A DNA stretch of 64,000 bases, taken from positions 14,748,708-14,812,707 of the forward strand of contig NC_091120.1 of assembly GCF_040183065.1 (NCBI RefSeq), read 5' to 3'. A program made the position numbers and the translations under genes. The stretch is from Periplaneta americana. Its lineage: Eukaryota; Arthropoda; Insecta; Blattodea; Blattidae. This document shows, piece by piece, positions 1 through 13,987 of this stretch. Under the pieces are notes generated by a model. That model did not search any database. It saw nothing but the letters and a program-made list of their open reading frames with translations, and was not told the DNA's origin. Positions within the stretch are counted from its first letter, which is position 1, and every line of letters starts with the position of its first letter.

Positions 1-1867
1 ACATTGGTGAAATTGTTTATCTACATGTTATGATCAACTTGTCAGGTTGTTATACGTAAGAAAAATATTAAATATGATGAATATAAATTGCTTAAAAGTA
101 TTTTAGTTTCATAAATATTTTAATTTGAGAATATGTATAGATAGATACTTAGACATGTTGAAATTGTAACAAAAATAACAAAAGTAAATGTCCTGTATGG
201 CTTAAATATTTTTGAAGCTGTTTAAATGTTTACGGTTTTGAATGTAATTACTCGTCACCTTTCACAGTTCATACAGATCCTATGCTGTATTATATATCAG
301 AGGGATAAAATCAAAATGATCGTAACTACAAAATATTATGAGTGAATGATTCTGTTCATTCATTCGCTCATTCTCAGACAACGTAAGACAATAATTCAGA
401 GCCTTAATAATAAGTATCATTATATCATGTTACCTTAAAGATAAAATAATTGTAATTATTAATATTAGAACTACTTAAAAAATAAGGAATATAATATAGG
501 TATGCCAAATTGTAGTTGTGCTGAAGAACACTTACTAGTACAGAACGTTTCCATTGTCATGCAATGTTTATATTTGTGACAGTCTTAAGTGCGTTCAAAT
601 TTTACATGCGAAAGATAAATTGTGTTATATTTCAGTTTGTGAAATAAGATAAAGGTGCTATTGTTCATGTTTCTAAAACTATCAGCCTTTATTTTCTAGT
701 TACACCTAGAGTTGTTACCTTTTGAGCTTTGTTATAATTACTTTCAGTTGTAGTTACATATGTTTGTCACAGGTTGGTTATGTAATGTCAGATATTGATT
801 ACAGGTATTCATATATTATCTCTGATTTTCGATTTTAAACACAGTAAGTTAATAGGTCAAGTGGAAAATTTGTATTAGAAGAGTTCCCCGTACATTGTGC
901 GACTTTGATAACGCCGTTGCTAGAGGATTACTGTTGTTCATGCTCATGGTCTACTTCCCTCGCTTGGGGATCCTGTGCCACAGTCTGGCAAGTAATTAGA
1001 ATCAGCAATTGATATCAGGATTGTTGTTGTTTAGTATTTCTATTTTGTCTGCAACTTTTGAATTGTGGACTCGTATATGAATTGAATGAATATTGTGCAA
1101 ATAAATTTAATTGAACATATACAATGCTTTTATATTAATATACCAGAATACCGTGTGTCACTGTTTTGAACCTAAGGTAAAAGAAATCCTAAATATTTAT
1201 GAATACAGTACCGTACCATTTATTTTAACAGAAAAATATATAAAATAAACTGCAATTTAACCATAACATTTTTTCGAATAGTTGGAATAGTTAACGTGAT
1301 AATAGCAGTACAATACTTACCACAGAAGTGTTATCACGTATAGCAATTTTGATATTGATGTGTATGTAATTTAATTTCTGATAATAGGAAAGTTATGTTA
1401 AGACAATGGACAGATAAATTGTCCATGACCACATTCTTCTAGATCTTTTACTGTATGTAAGTTTACAAACAGTTTATTGCTATCTTTTTAAATCTGTCAT
1501 CAGGCAGTGAGTGACATAATTAAAAATGAACGAAACAAGATTTGCAGTACAACACTTTGGAAGAAGGGAAACGCATCATTGAAACAAATGGTCAATGTCA
1601 TTGCAAATGTTTATGGCATGTTTGAGCTTGCACATACTCTCCTATTGGCATTTTGTTTAGAGAAAAGTTTTTTTTTTGGACCCTACTCGAGGTGCAGAGA
1701 TCAAACAAAAAGTTCAGTTAATAAATAAATACATGGGATTATGATGTTGATATGTCGGTAATTATGGCATGGAAATAGATTTTATCTCGTGAACAGTGCT
1801 ACAAATAAATTACATGAAATTAACGTGCTTCATGTCATGATTTATACAGAATTAAGTCATTTTATTA
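1..1867. other. AT-rich sequence without a recognisable gene
   Basis: I see no exon with convincing splice sites or protein-like reading frame in this AT-rich stretch. A 73-codon frame at 1507-1728 is open but low in complexity and resembles no family I know. It is probably intergenic or intronic DNA. Confidence 0.5.
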
Positions 1868-2035
1868 AATACAGGGGTTAATCTTTGAGATATCTTAAAC
1901 AGAAAAGTTTATAATACAATTTTGATCGTTTTTGCTTATGTTTCGACAAAAAATATTTTAAATGAAACATTAGAGGAAAACTATTGACTAAATTCACAAT
2001 TCCTGAGTCAATTTAAGAGAGCAGTGAATTCTGAC
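1868..2035 (+). repeat. Degenerate copy of a dispersed foldback-type repeat
   Basis: The stretch containing tttgagatatctt, gatcgtttttgcttatg and caatttaagagagcagtg resembles sequence at 33535-33640 and 49690-49800, and the reverse complement of 34745-35025. It is a decayed member of a dispersed family; no coding capacity is visible. Confidence 0.5.
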
Positions 2036-2049
2036 AATCAATGATTGAA

Positions 2050-2110
2050 TGAATGGCAGGTCTACAGGATTGTAAGTTCAACACTCTAGCCACTAGACCA
2101 CTGTGTGGCT
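2050..2110 (-). repeat. SINE head relic (tRNA-like)
   Basis: On the minus strand this reads as a tRNA-like box A segment (TGGTCTAGTGGCTAGAG) followed by a decayed box B region. It looks like the head of a tRNA-derived SINE and not a tRNA gene, because no complete cloverleaf forms. Confidence 0.4.
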
Positions 2111-2289
2111 TTATTAGTATAGATAAAATGGCTGAAATAATAGGCTACTCTGCACTGACAATCAAATTTTATAAAGTCACACTGAAGATGATCTTTAAAG
2201 ATCTCCTAGGATTTTAAAATGACAAGACTGAGGTATATGATACGAATATTTCCATTAAAACACCAAGAATATGGATTTTCAGGAGATAA

Positions 2290-2590
2290 CTACCTGAACA
2301 TGTGTGAATGTTTAAATACTTAGGGAGCGGGAAAAAATTACGCACGTAAAGAAGAAATAGAAGCAACAACATTGTGAAATCACAATAGAATGTGTGTGTG
2401 TGTGTGGGGGGGGGGGGGGAGAACAGAAAAAATTTCGGAAAATTTATAAATAAAGATGTTCAGCTAAGCATACCCAACACAATTAGTTATCCTACAATGA
2501 CGGTGGTCCTGAAACTTCAACAGTTACCAAAGTGAAAGGAAAGAATAGAGGGAGTCAAAGTGAGAGTCCTGCAACAATTACTGGTACTAG
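2290..2590 (+). pseudogene. Possible LINE reverse-transcriptase relic with a GT/G tract
   Basis: A frame reading roughly as FKYLGSGKNYARKEEIEA recalls the FKYLG segment seen in the better LINE copies of this window. Stops and frameshifts interrupt it, and a (GT)n(G)n tract lies at 2391-2420. The remaining sequence from 2590 to 3073 shows nothing recognisable. Confidence 0.3.
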
Positions 2591-3072
2591 AAGTGACAAT
2601 ATGATATGATATTTATTATAATTCAGACAAAAAAAATATACCTTACATTACATATTTTATAATTTATATATAGATATACTGTACAAATTTTAATGTACCG
2701 TAATTTCTAAACTTAATTATTTAATATAAGATGTTTTATCTTACACTTGCGACTAGTTTTGTGCAACTCAACTCATTTTGATATGTTGATACAATAATTA
2801 GTCTTTGTTCACTTGCCTGAGATGTACTTCACATTTCAATCTGCAATGAGCAGCTATCATATATAAATCTTCCATTATTCTGTATATTTAAAACTTTTGA
2901 ATATATATGTTTTATTTTATTTATTGAAGTACTACTCAAAAAACTAAACCTTTTTTCTTATCCAATTTTTTTTCTCATTCAATTCTAGCTGTTTCATTTA
3001 TTCTTTCCATTCTAATTTTTTTGACCAAAAAAGATATATGCTAGATCTATTTGCCTTTGTAACTTTGTGTTG

Positions 3073-3073
<1 letters not shown>

Positions 3074-3160
<87 letters not shown>
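3074..3160 (+). repeat. (ATT)n microsatellite
   Basis: About 29 copies of ATT directly abut the target-site duplication of the hAT element that follows. Confidence 0.95.
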
Positions 3161-3163
<3 letters not shown>

Positions 3164-3167
3164 TAAG

Positions 3168-5363
<2,196 letters not shown>

Positions 5364-5371
5364 TTCATAAG

Positions 5372-5813
5372 TTACTAGAAGTGACAAAGATCATTTCAGG
5401 AACTAAATTATATGGTTCTTCCCCTAATAATTACAGCAAATATGAACTATTTATGGTAACGAAATTATTTTCCATAACAGTAGTAATGCAATAATGAAAT
5501 AAAAGCATAAATACGATTGGGCATTTATATCTTTCTCCTAAAATAAAAATAACCCTTTCACGGAAGAAACAAAACACTAAAAATACAAATACGCAATTAA
5601 TATAAGGTATGCCATTCCTCCGCTTCTATAATAGCCTGTATTCTCCATGACAGGATGTTACCAAGCACCTAGAATATTGATGATGTGAATTTACAGAGTG
5701 TAACAAAAAAAGTGGGCAAAACTTCAGGTATGGATTCCTCATATGTCCGGAAATGCCTGGTTGCCACGCTATAAGGGTTACAAGGAGGATCATTGTGTAC
5801 TATAAAACTTAGG
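5372..5813. other. Unannotated AT-rich spacer
   Basis: No gene, splice-supported exon or repeat terminus was recognised between the hAT element and the pogo-like element. Confidence 0.5.
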
Positions 5814-5815
5814 TA

Positions 5816-6960
5816 CAGTGAAACCTGTTCAAGACGGAAGTAACATGGTCCTAATTTTTTTTCCGTTGTGGACAGGTTTCCGTATTAATCAGGTGTTACA
5901 TTAAAATGGAATATTTTATCATTCGTATACATGAAAAACAAAATGGCATGCCGCAAACTGCAAGAAATACAAAATATTCCATTTAACACTACTCACATTA
6001 AATCAGCCTTCTGTCGCTTATTCCGTTGGTGAATCATCTTGATGAAAATAGTATCGTAACTCACTCATTAGTCATTAAACATTACTAAAGTTTACTAATC
6101 TCATTCAATTTAATATCCAAAACTATACTATAATACTGTATTGTATATGACTGCACATTATTAATTAATTGGACTAGGAGCCATCCATTAGAAGCTTTGA
6201 ATTCTGCTTTTTCTTTCCCAGTACAATGGCTTGCTTTGCAGAATAGATTTATAAATTTACATGTTCTTTGAAAGGTCATGAAGAACCCACTCACACAACA
6301 GTTTATTTATTTCCACATACACAGTTGTTTTCTGGTTCCTTTTATGTTACCAATATTGGCCGCAAGCCACTCACTCATTATGATCTTTAACTTTAAAGTG
6401 TCACACCTGAGTTTTCTACAACTGAACTTCAACATTATTTCACATAGACTTTGTTTCTAATTTTCCTTTAACTCGATAACTTTTACTTCATCACTTAATG
6501 TTAATGTTACATTTCACACAACTTTTTTTTACCAGGAAATCACTACACTTGCGCTCTGTCTAGCTACGACAGTGCACGGGTGTGAAGCATTGAAAATCTC
6601 TGAAGGGACTCGTCTGCCTAGTCAACAGAGTAATAAAATTTATGACCGACAGGCCAACACACCCTCCTACCCTCTAAAATTTTGCAAAGAAAACTTGTTT
6701 TTATCTTAATGATCTATATATTTTGTATATTCCTTGAAATTACACGCTGTTTCAATATATAGTTACAAAACATAGTGTGCCCAAAATATTATTTCCGTTT
6801 TGAACAGTAGCAGGCAGTTTCCGTTTCCGCGTTGGACAGTTTCCATTTTATTCTGGAAAAATTGCATATAATACATACGAATTTCGCCGGGACCAATAAA
6901 TTGTTCCGAAATAGACAGGATTCCGGATTATTCAGGTTCCGATTTGAACAGGTTACACTG
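5816..6960 (-). mobile_element. Non-autonomous pogo/Tigger-like element, copy 1
   Basis: Terminal inverted repeats start CAGTGAAACCTGTTCAAG on the left and CAGTGTAACCTGTTCAAA on the reversed right end, flanked by TA (5814-5815 and 6961-6962), as for the pogo branch of Tc1/mariner. Internal minus-strand sequence retains only the degraded start of a CENP-B-type helix-turn-helix reading frame and no DDE domain. A second copy of nearly identical length lies at 19012-20153, so both probably descend from one internally deleted master element. Confidence 0.85.
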
Positions 6961-7004
6961 TATTAGTTGATTAATGTTTCAGTCTGTGTACATATGTTTA
7001 CAGG

Positions 7005-7340
7005 TACTGTTCAAAATGTCCACCTCCTGCCTGAATACAGGCCGCAGTTCATTGCATTGACATCCGGACCTGCTCCCAAATTCCTGGCATAGCACGTATT
7101 GTTTGACAGTGTTGCTCAATTTGCACACATTTCAGTCTGGATATACATAGACGTCTTAATGCAACATTCCCTGGCTGATGGATAGGGCGAGGTGGAACAA
7201 CTGCTTGGCCTCCATGCTCACCAGAGCTCAACCCACTGGACTTCTACTTGTGGGTGCACACTTGAGTATTCGATTCCTGTGAACGATGTGGAAACTCTCT
7301 GCCTAAGCAATTATCTCCTGGGTTAGTTAACTCATGAGTG
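7005..7340. pseudogene. Rearranged mariner/IS630-type transposase fragment
   Basis: On the plus strand at about 7190-7260 a frame reads AWPPCSPELNPLDFYLW, the segment around the third catalytic acid of IS630/mariner-type transposases. On the minus strand at about 7005-7110 a different frame gives AMPGIWEQVRMSMQ, then a stop, then AGGGHFEQ, the usual C-terminus of the same family. The two parts point in opposite directions, so the relic has been inverted internally. It is non-functional. Confidence 0.6.
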
Positions 7341-8133
7341 GGACCATATTTTTTTTATAATAATGATACGCGCGAAATTTTCTACAACTACTTTCTTTGT
7401 TATATTCACCCCTCTAGGTAACTAAAATACCATACTTACTTACTTAATGGCTTTTAAGGAACCTGGAGGTTCATTGCCGCCCTCACATAAGTCTCTGTGC
7501 AAGATTAATCCAGTCTCTACCATCATATCCCATCTCCCTCAAATCCATTTTAATATTATCTTCCCATCTACGTCTCGGCCTCCCCAAAGGTTTTTTCCCT
7601 CCGGCCTCCCAACTAACACTCTAAATGCATTTCTGGATTCGCCCATATGTGCTACATGCCCTGTCCATCTCAAATGTCTGGCTGGATTTAATGTTCCTAA
7701 TTATGTCAGGTGAAGCATACAATGCCTGCAGTTATGAGTTGTGTAACTTTCCCCATTCTCCTGTAACTTCATCCCTCTTAGCCCCACATATTTTCCTAAG
7801 AACCTTATTCTCAAACACCCTTAATCTCTGTTCCCCTCTCAAAGTGAGAGTCCAAGTTTCACAACCATACAGAACAACCAGTAGGCCTATATAAGTTTTA
7901 TAAATTCAAACTTTCAGATTTTTTGACAGCAGACTAGATAATAAAAGCTCAACTGAATAATAACTATATTTATTTTCTATATTTATTCTGCATTTAATTT
8001 CCTCCCAAATATCATTTATGTTTGTTAGTGTTGCTCCAAGATATTTGAATTTTTCCACCTCTTCAAAATATAAATTTCTAATTTTCATATTTCCATTTTG
8101 TAGAATATTCTGGTCAAGAGACATAATCATATA

Positions 8134-9465
8134 TGAGGGCTATTCATAAAGTAACTTCCGTTTTCATATAGCGTGCCGAACAACAGAGACAGTGGTGCTG
8201 CTCTTGCGGTGGAGTGTACCTTGAAGCAGTATGCGTCGAGCAGCGGTAGAGTCAAGGTCGTGTCTTTGTTCCTCTCTGACCTATGTGCTGTTAAAATGCA
8301 TGTTGCAATCGCAAGTCCCGCCAGGTGTGAGGTACATTCTGTAATAAGATTTCTTGTGGCCAAAAACTGTAAAGCTTGTGAAATCTATTGCCGACTTTGT
8401 GAAGTTTATGGGCCAGACGTAATGAGTGAAGGCGGTGTAAGACAATGGTGCCGTATGTTCAAAAATGGGCGAACCAATGTCCATGATGAAGAGGGAAGTG
8501 GTCGACTGAGTATCGTGAATGCAGATTTGATTCGTTTGGTTGACGAAAGGGTTAGAGCAAACCGCAGGTTCACCATGTCGGAGCTTAGTGAGGATTTTCC
8601 ACAGATTAGTCATACTCTTCTGTACAAAGTGATTACCGAAGATTTGGGCTACCGGAAACTTTCTGCCAGATGGGTGCCTAAACTCCTTTCTGAGGAACAA
8701 AAGGCTCAGTGGATGGGAGCAACACTGTCCTTTCTTGAGCGTTATGAAAGAGAAGGTGATGCTTTTCTCGATCAGGACAGGAGATGAGACTTGGGTGTAG
8801 TATGTAAATGCAGAAACAAAGCTTCAATCAATGCAGTGGGGCCATACTCACTCCCCGAAAAAATCCACAAAGTGTCGTCAAACACTTTCCACAAGGAAAC
8901 TCATGGCAACTGTCTTCTGAGACAGAAAAGGAATTTTGCTAGTGAGTTCTTAGAGAGGAATGCCACAATTAACACTGAGCATTACTGTAACACATTAACA
9001 AACTTGAAAAGGGCCATCATTCAAATCAAACGTCGTGACATGTTGAGCTCTGGGGTGATTTTCCTGCATGACAACGCCCGGCCACATACAGCACGTCGTA
9101 CTGCGACCAAGCTGCAAGAGTTCAACTGGGAAGTATTGGATCATCCTCCCTATAGCCCAGATTTGGCACCTAGCAATTACCATCTCTTCGTGCACATGAA
9201 GACGTGGTTTGGCTTGAAGCACTTTGACGATGACAAAGAGTTGAAAACCAGCGTCATAGGTTGGCTTCAGTCGCAGGCGGCCGAATTCTACAATTGCAGA
9301 ATTTCAAAGCTCGTCAAACGCTACGACAAGTGTCTCAATGTGACTGGAAACTATGTGGAAAAATAAACTAGAGTGTATACTTTCAAAAGTATTGTAGCTC
9401 AATTCTGTAACGTCATTCACAGGTTTGTAAAAAATAAACGGAAGTTACTTTATGAATAGCCTTCG
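8134..9465 (+). mobile_element. Mariner element nested in the LINE
   Basis: Near-perfect inverted termini share GGCTATTCATAAAGTAAC and continue CTTCCGTTT. They are flanked by the TA target duplication (8132-8133 and 9466-9467). Removing the element and one TA restores the sequence acataatcatactttg-type seen uninterrupted in the sister LINE at 48171-48195, which proves the boundaries. The element is 1,332 bp, typical for mariner. Confidence 0.95.
8296..9366 (+). pseudogene. Mariner transposase pseudogene (DD34D)
   Basis: The frame starts at ATG 8296 and has the N-terminal helix-turn-helix region (SEGGVRQWCRMFKNGR, EEGSGRLS), the WVPKLLSEEQK linker and the first catalytic aspartate in TGDETW near 8780. 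A TAG stop follows directly and a frameshift lies near 8790. The second part retains LHDNARPHTA (second D) and PPYSPDLAPSNYHLF (third D), and ends NYVEK at 9366, the family's usual terminus. All three catalytic aspartates survive, but the breaks rule out a functional product. Confidence 0.88.
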
Positions 9466-10123
9466 TACTTTGCCTTTTCGGAATTTACTTCCAAACCTAT
9501 TGCTTTACTTGCTTCCAGTAAAATTCCCGTCTTTTCCCTAATCATTTGTGGATTTTCTTCTAACATATTAACATTATCCACATAAACAATTCCAAACCCT
9601 CTCTCATATCCTGAACTTTTCTAATGGCATATTCTAGAGCGAAATTGAAAAGTAAAGGTGATAGTGCACCTCCTTGCTTTAGTCTGCAGTGAATTGGAAA
9701 AGCATCCAACAGAAACTGGCCTATACGAATTCTGCTGTACGTTTCACTGAGACACATTTTGATTAATCACCTAGTTTCTTCGGAATACTAACTTCTATAA
9801 GAATATTATATAAAACTTCCCTCTTAACAGTCATATGTCTTTTTGAAATCTATGAATAACTGATGTACTGTACCCTCATACTCCCTTTTTTTTTTCCTCC
9901 AATATCTGTCAAATACAAAAAAACCACACTGATGATCCCCAATCATTTCATCTACATACAGAGTTAATCTTCTCAAAAGAATATTGGACAAAATTTTGTA
10001 CGTCAACAAAAGTGGTATTCCTCGAAAGTTACTGCAGTTATTCTTGTCCCCCTTCTTATAAATAGGTACAATTATAGACTCCTTCTATTGTCCTTTTCCC
10101 AAATAGCAAACTAAAATACCATA

Positions 10124-10340
10124 TTTAAATAAAAACTCGCACGTGAAATTTGGGTCATTACACGAAATGTAAACAATGATGAACCCCTCTATCAGAAAAG
10201 CGACTAAATATGCACAAACATTTTATTCAATTTTGTTAAAAAGCAGGTTTATGACTTTCACTTCAGTGAATTTGTCAGTTGCTTTGTAATGCCAATATTT
10301 CTGCATTTCCTCAATGGATATTGAGTACACTTATACTATC
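10124..10340. other. Spacer without recognised features
   Basis: Short AT-rich sequence between the LINE target duplication and a candidate hAT element; nothing recognised. Confidence 0.5.
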
Positions 10341-10348
10341 TGTATGGC

Positions 10349-11434
10349 CAGTGTTGTAGTTGGGAAAAAAATTTAATTGGAATTCACCTTACACTGAGGA
10401 CAGAACATCTAGAAGCTTGGAGGCCGTTAGTTTTAAGCGGTCCAACACCCCCTCCTACCGCACTACCATTCAGCTGCAAAACATTTTCTGAACGGAAGTT
10501 ATTGTACTGTAAGAGCACAGCTGGATCAGTGAAAGTAGATGATCAACGTTTTCAGTTTGTAGTAAAACAAACAATTCTGCTGTGTGTTGGCTCTTCTGTA
10601 GTGACGTCACTGAAGCCTCTAGTTGTTCTGTCCCCGGTATACAGTCTGTTTCAGAAGACCCCATATGTAACTTCTTTCACTAGCTGTCATTTCCTACATG
10701 CTGTTTCATCTGCACGAGTGTGGATTGAACTCTTGAAGTGAAGGGCCAGACATTTTATGAATATCAACACACAGAGCATTTCTCTTCTTTGACATTACTT
10801 CATTTATTATGCTGAATGATCTCTTGCACTCTGATGTTGAAACTGGCAGTGTCAATTGTTTGTTTTAAAATTTTCAGTTCATGTGCTTCAGTATCACAGT
10901 CAATAAACTTAAGGAGAGCAGTTATGAAGTCCCTTTTCTAGCAAACGAAAAATATTGCAGAGTCTGCACACACTCTTACCAATGATAAGAGTTTTAGGAA
11001 GGCAGTTTTTTGTTTAACCAAATACAGATCATTTACAAGTAAATTCATCTGTTCTTCACTTAGCAAGAAAAAATGTCAATTGGTGACACTGGAAATTAAC
11101 TAGCATGGCGGTGTTTCTTGACTAACTTTACCTTTATACAACAGAGTGCATTCTCTATCTGCGTGCACAGCGCTGGACTGCACAGGGGAAAAAAATAGAC
11201 TGCTGATATCTCACTCAGTCTTTTCCTAACATAATGTGTTTCTCTTTAACAGAAGCCTACTGTAAATTTAAATTTGCTTGAATATTGAACCTGATAAAAA
11301 AATCAGAATCGTTTTACTGATATATATTTACCTAGAATTAAAAGGTTATTTATACTGGACCAGTGGCCATACTAATTTTTAACCGGAATGGTAAAATTTT
11401 AACGTTCCAGTCCATTCGGGCCCAACTACAGCAG
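10349..11434. mobile_element. Candidate non-autonomous hAT element
   Basis: The left end CAGTGTTGTAGTTGGG pairs with the reversed right end CTGCTGTAGTTGGG. The flanking 8-mers TGTATGGC (10341-10348) and TCTATGGC (11435-11442) differ at one base, consistent with an old hAT duplication. No intact transposase is present. Several short minus-strand frames may be transposase remnants, but I could not place them in a family. Confidence 0.5.
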
Positions 11435-11787
11435 TCTATGGCTATCAAAAAAAGATTGATTTCTGTAGTTGACTGCAGCAAAGGTTGAAGAATAAACTTC
11501 AATTTTTACTGCAGTACATTATGCAACAGAGACTATATTTTGATGCGATGGGATTTTGGGAAATACTTACAGATTGTTGTACAAGTCTTAGTGCAGACAG
11601 TGTAGGAACCATGCTTAGTTTATATTTGGCAATGATGTGATGTATGTATGTATGTATATATAAAATAACAAGTTTTATTTTAGAATACATTTAATTGGCA
11701 ACTTATTTCACGAAATTCCCACCAAATTAACAACTGATATCACGAAAGAACCACTATTCTAACCAATCTACTTCAAATAAATTTTCC

Positions 11788-12560
11788 AAAGCTGTAATCC
11801 TCATTGAATCAAACGTAGCTGTACCAGCTATAGCTAATAATACAGTAGTGCACAGACAACTGACAAAAGCTTCTCAGTGCTGTACCCTGATCAAGCAACT
11901 CCAAAAAGAAATAGTTCTGCACTGGGTTCCAGCACACTGCAGCATTGCAGGTAATGAATGTTAGAATGTTATGTTTTAACGACACTCGCAACTGCAGACG
12001 TTATATCAGCGTCGCCAGATGTGCCAGAATTTTATCCCGCAGTTCTTTTAAATGCCAGTAAAACTACTGACTTAAATGTCATCGACCTGACCAGGGATCG
12101 AACCCGCAACTTTGGGCATAGAAGGCCAGCGCTATACCAACTCGCCAACCAGGTCGACTGCAGGTAATGAATTGGTGGATCAACTGACTAAGAAAGGCTG
12201 CACCCTAATACAAAACTAGATTACTCAAAAATAATTTCTGTTAAATTAAATAACAAAATTCCAATAGAAACAAAAATTTTTGAACAAAATAAAGGAATCA
12301 GTTAAAAGATAAATCATGGGAACCCCTTCTCCAAAATTTAAACATAATTCCTGAAGAACCAAGAAATTCAGCAGTGGCAGCCTTCCGCCTTCTGATGGGC
12401 AGGATTGTTTAGCAGCTCATTTATAAAGAATCAGCATCTCCCTCTCACCAATCGTGTGTTATGTGGAAAGGACGTAATCATGAACAAGCGCCACCTGGGC
12501 TTTGCCTGTTCATCTCATCATAGAAAAATATTGGACTGCAAGAAAGCTTCATTGCCATGA
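11788..12560 (+). pseudogene. Jockey/I-type LINE RNase H relic, interrupted by a SINE
   Basis: The plus-strand frame reads KAVILIESNVAVPAIANN, then KEIVLHWVPAHCSIAGNE, and resumes after the SINE as LVDQLTKKGC. This matches the C-terminal RNase H domain of Jockey/I/R1-like LINEs. The usual catalytic LSDS is LIES here, so a key aspartate is lost. Further downstream SAVAAFRLLMG resembles the C-terminal segment of the copies near 30.2 and 53.7 kb. It is an old non-functional fragment. Confidence 0.65.
11960..12158 (-). mobile_element. tRNA-derived SINE
   Basis: On the minus strand the element begins CCTGGTTGGCGAGTTGG, with box A-like GGCGAGTTGGTATAG and box B GGTTCGATCCC, followed by an unrelated tail. 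A 14-bp direct repeat TGCAGGTAATGAAT flanks it (11946-11959 and 12159-12172). Removing the SINE restores the host LINE frame, so it inserted after the LINE. Confidence 0.88.
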
Positions 12561-12565
12561 TACCA

Positions 12566-13987
12566 GAGCACTGGCTACCAACCATATCTTGTGTGTTAGT
12601 TCTTGAAATTGTATTTGACGAATTAATGTTTTGTTATTCTCCACTGATTGCTAATTTGGTGTAAGTTGGATCATTTCCTTTTATTGTAGTATAGTTATTT
12701 TCATTAGCTTAGTCTTTCTGGGTTTTGAACAAATTTTGAAGCCTATGTGTATGCTCTTCATTGGAGAGCTTGTACCCTGTCACAAAACTAGGACAAAAAC
12801 TGTAGTTTGTTTTCATTAGTACATGTTGGTAGTATAAATTGTTCAGAAACAAAACAGACGTGGTATTACAGCATCACTATCATTGATGATAGGCAGGAAG
12901 CTTTGAGTTCAGTGCAAAGGCCAACAACAGGAGTTACGGTATCCCATACAAATCACATTTTTTTCCAAAGGTCAAAGTTTAATTGCTGTATGTTGACAGC
13001 AATTTCTTTCAATCTCAGCTGTTGACAATGATACCAATCCAGAAACAATTGATTATATTCAAAGAACTCCAGTCATATGCACACTATTCCTTTTCTCCAT
13101 TGTAATAGAAGATATTTTCACTACTAATTATTTGTAATGATAATTCATGGTGCTATAAAATTTTTCTCCAGTGAGGTATCTTATAACCAAAGGGAAATAA
13201 AACCACATTTTTATATTTCTACATCCTTTATCTTATATTATCAACTTAAAAATCATGACGAATACAAAATAACATTGACCATCAAAAACACAATCCCTAA
13301 ATTTATAACAAAGCTAATAATACTCGCCAACAGAAGTACCATTGACACATTTAATTTCGGTAATGTCTAGCAATAATTATTATTCTAATTACAGAGATCT
13401 TACTCTAAGACCAGATGTTGGCATTTATGTTTACAATACATATTGCTTTGACATACATAGAAAAATACCATCGTGAAGAAGTTATTCTTAAAAATCAGAC
13501 ATATAAATGTTCCAAGTTAAAAGTTGTAGGTATCCGACTAAAACATTACTCAGTTTCTCTGCCAGATTTAACTAATTACCATTCATTTACACTCTTCTAT
13601 TATTAATGGGGAAGTTTCAGTAAAATATAACCTTATAAACAATCTGCATAAAACACAATATCCTCATTTAGGTGGGTGATGATACATACTTTTTCATAAA
13701 GACAAATTCTAAAATAATACGCAATATAATATGAAAAATCTTATGATTTGTACTAAACTTTCCACTTACACTATATTCAGTTGCCTATGAACGATAAGAG
13801 TACGTAAGTTCAAGAATGTAAAGTTTGTCACAAGATGCCACTTTTCTTCTTCACAATTGTATAATTTCCAAGCATTCCCAGAGTCTACTACGGGTATCTC
13901 AAATAGGGGAAAGAGAACAAGAGTAGCTAAGATAGATACATCACTTTCCAGTTATACGAGACAATATAGTTTAAAAAAATGTTTTTT
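12566..13987. other. Sequence downstream of the CaaX gene, probably 3' UTR and spacer
   Basis: No coding sequence or repeat termini recognised. The part closest to 13987 should contain the 3' UTR of the minus-strand gene ending at 13988. No canonical AATAAA on the minus strand was confidently placed. Confidence 0.4.

Larger units (their letters stand above)
7435..10108 (-). mobile_element. 5'-truncated LINE (RTE/CR1-like reverse transcriptase), split by a mariner
   Basis: Minus-strand reverse transcriptase fragments run from about 10000 (TYKILSNILLRRLT, GDHQCGF, FIDFKKTYD) through 9757-9560 (RIGQFLLDAFPIHC, LKQGGALSPLLFN) to 8130-7906 (FEEVEKFKYLGATLTN). The non-coding 3' end with a TTAC-type tail is at 7435. 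A 15-bp duplication, AACTAAAATACCATA, flanks it (7420-7434 and 10109-10123). Excluding the mariner it is about 1.34 kb, so the 5' part was lost at insertion. Stops and frameshifts make it inactive. Sister copies are at 16217-16769, 45728-45998 and 47465-48256. Confidence 0.85.

Noticed and set aside
1507-1728. 73-codon plus-strand frame
   Set aside because: The start is not ATG, there is no recognisable domain, and the supporting splice sites are weak.
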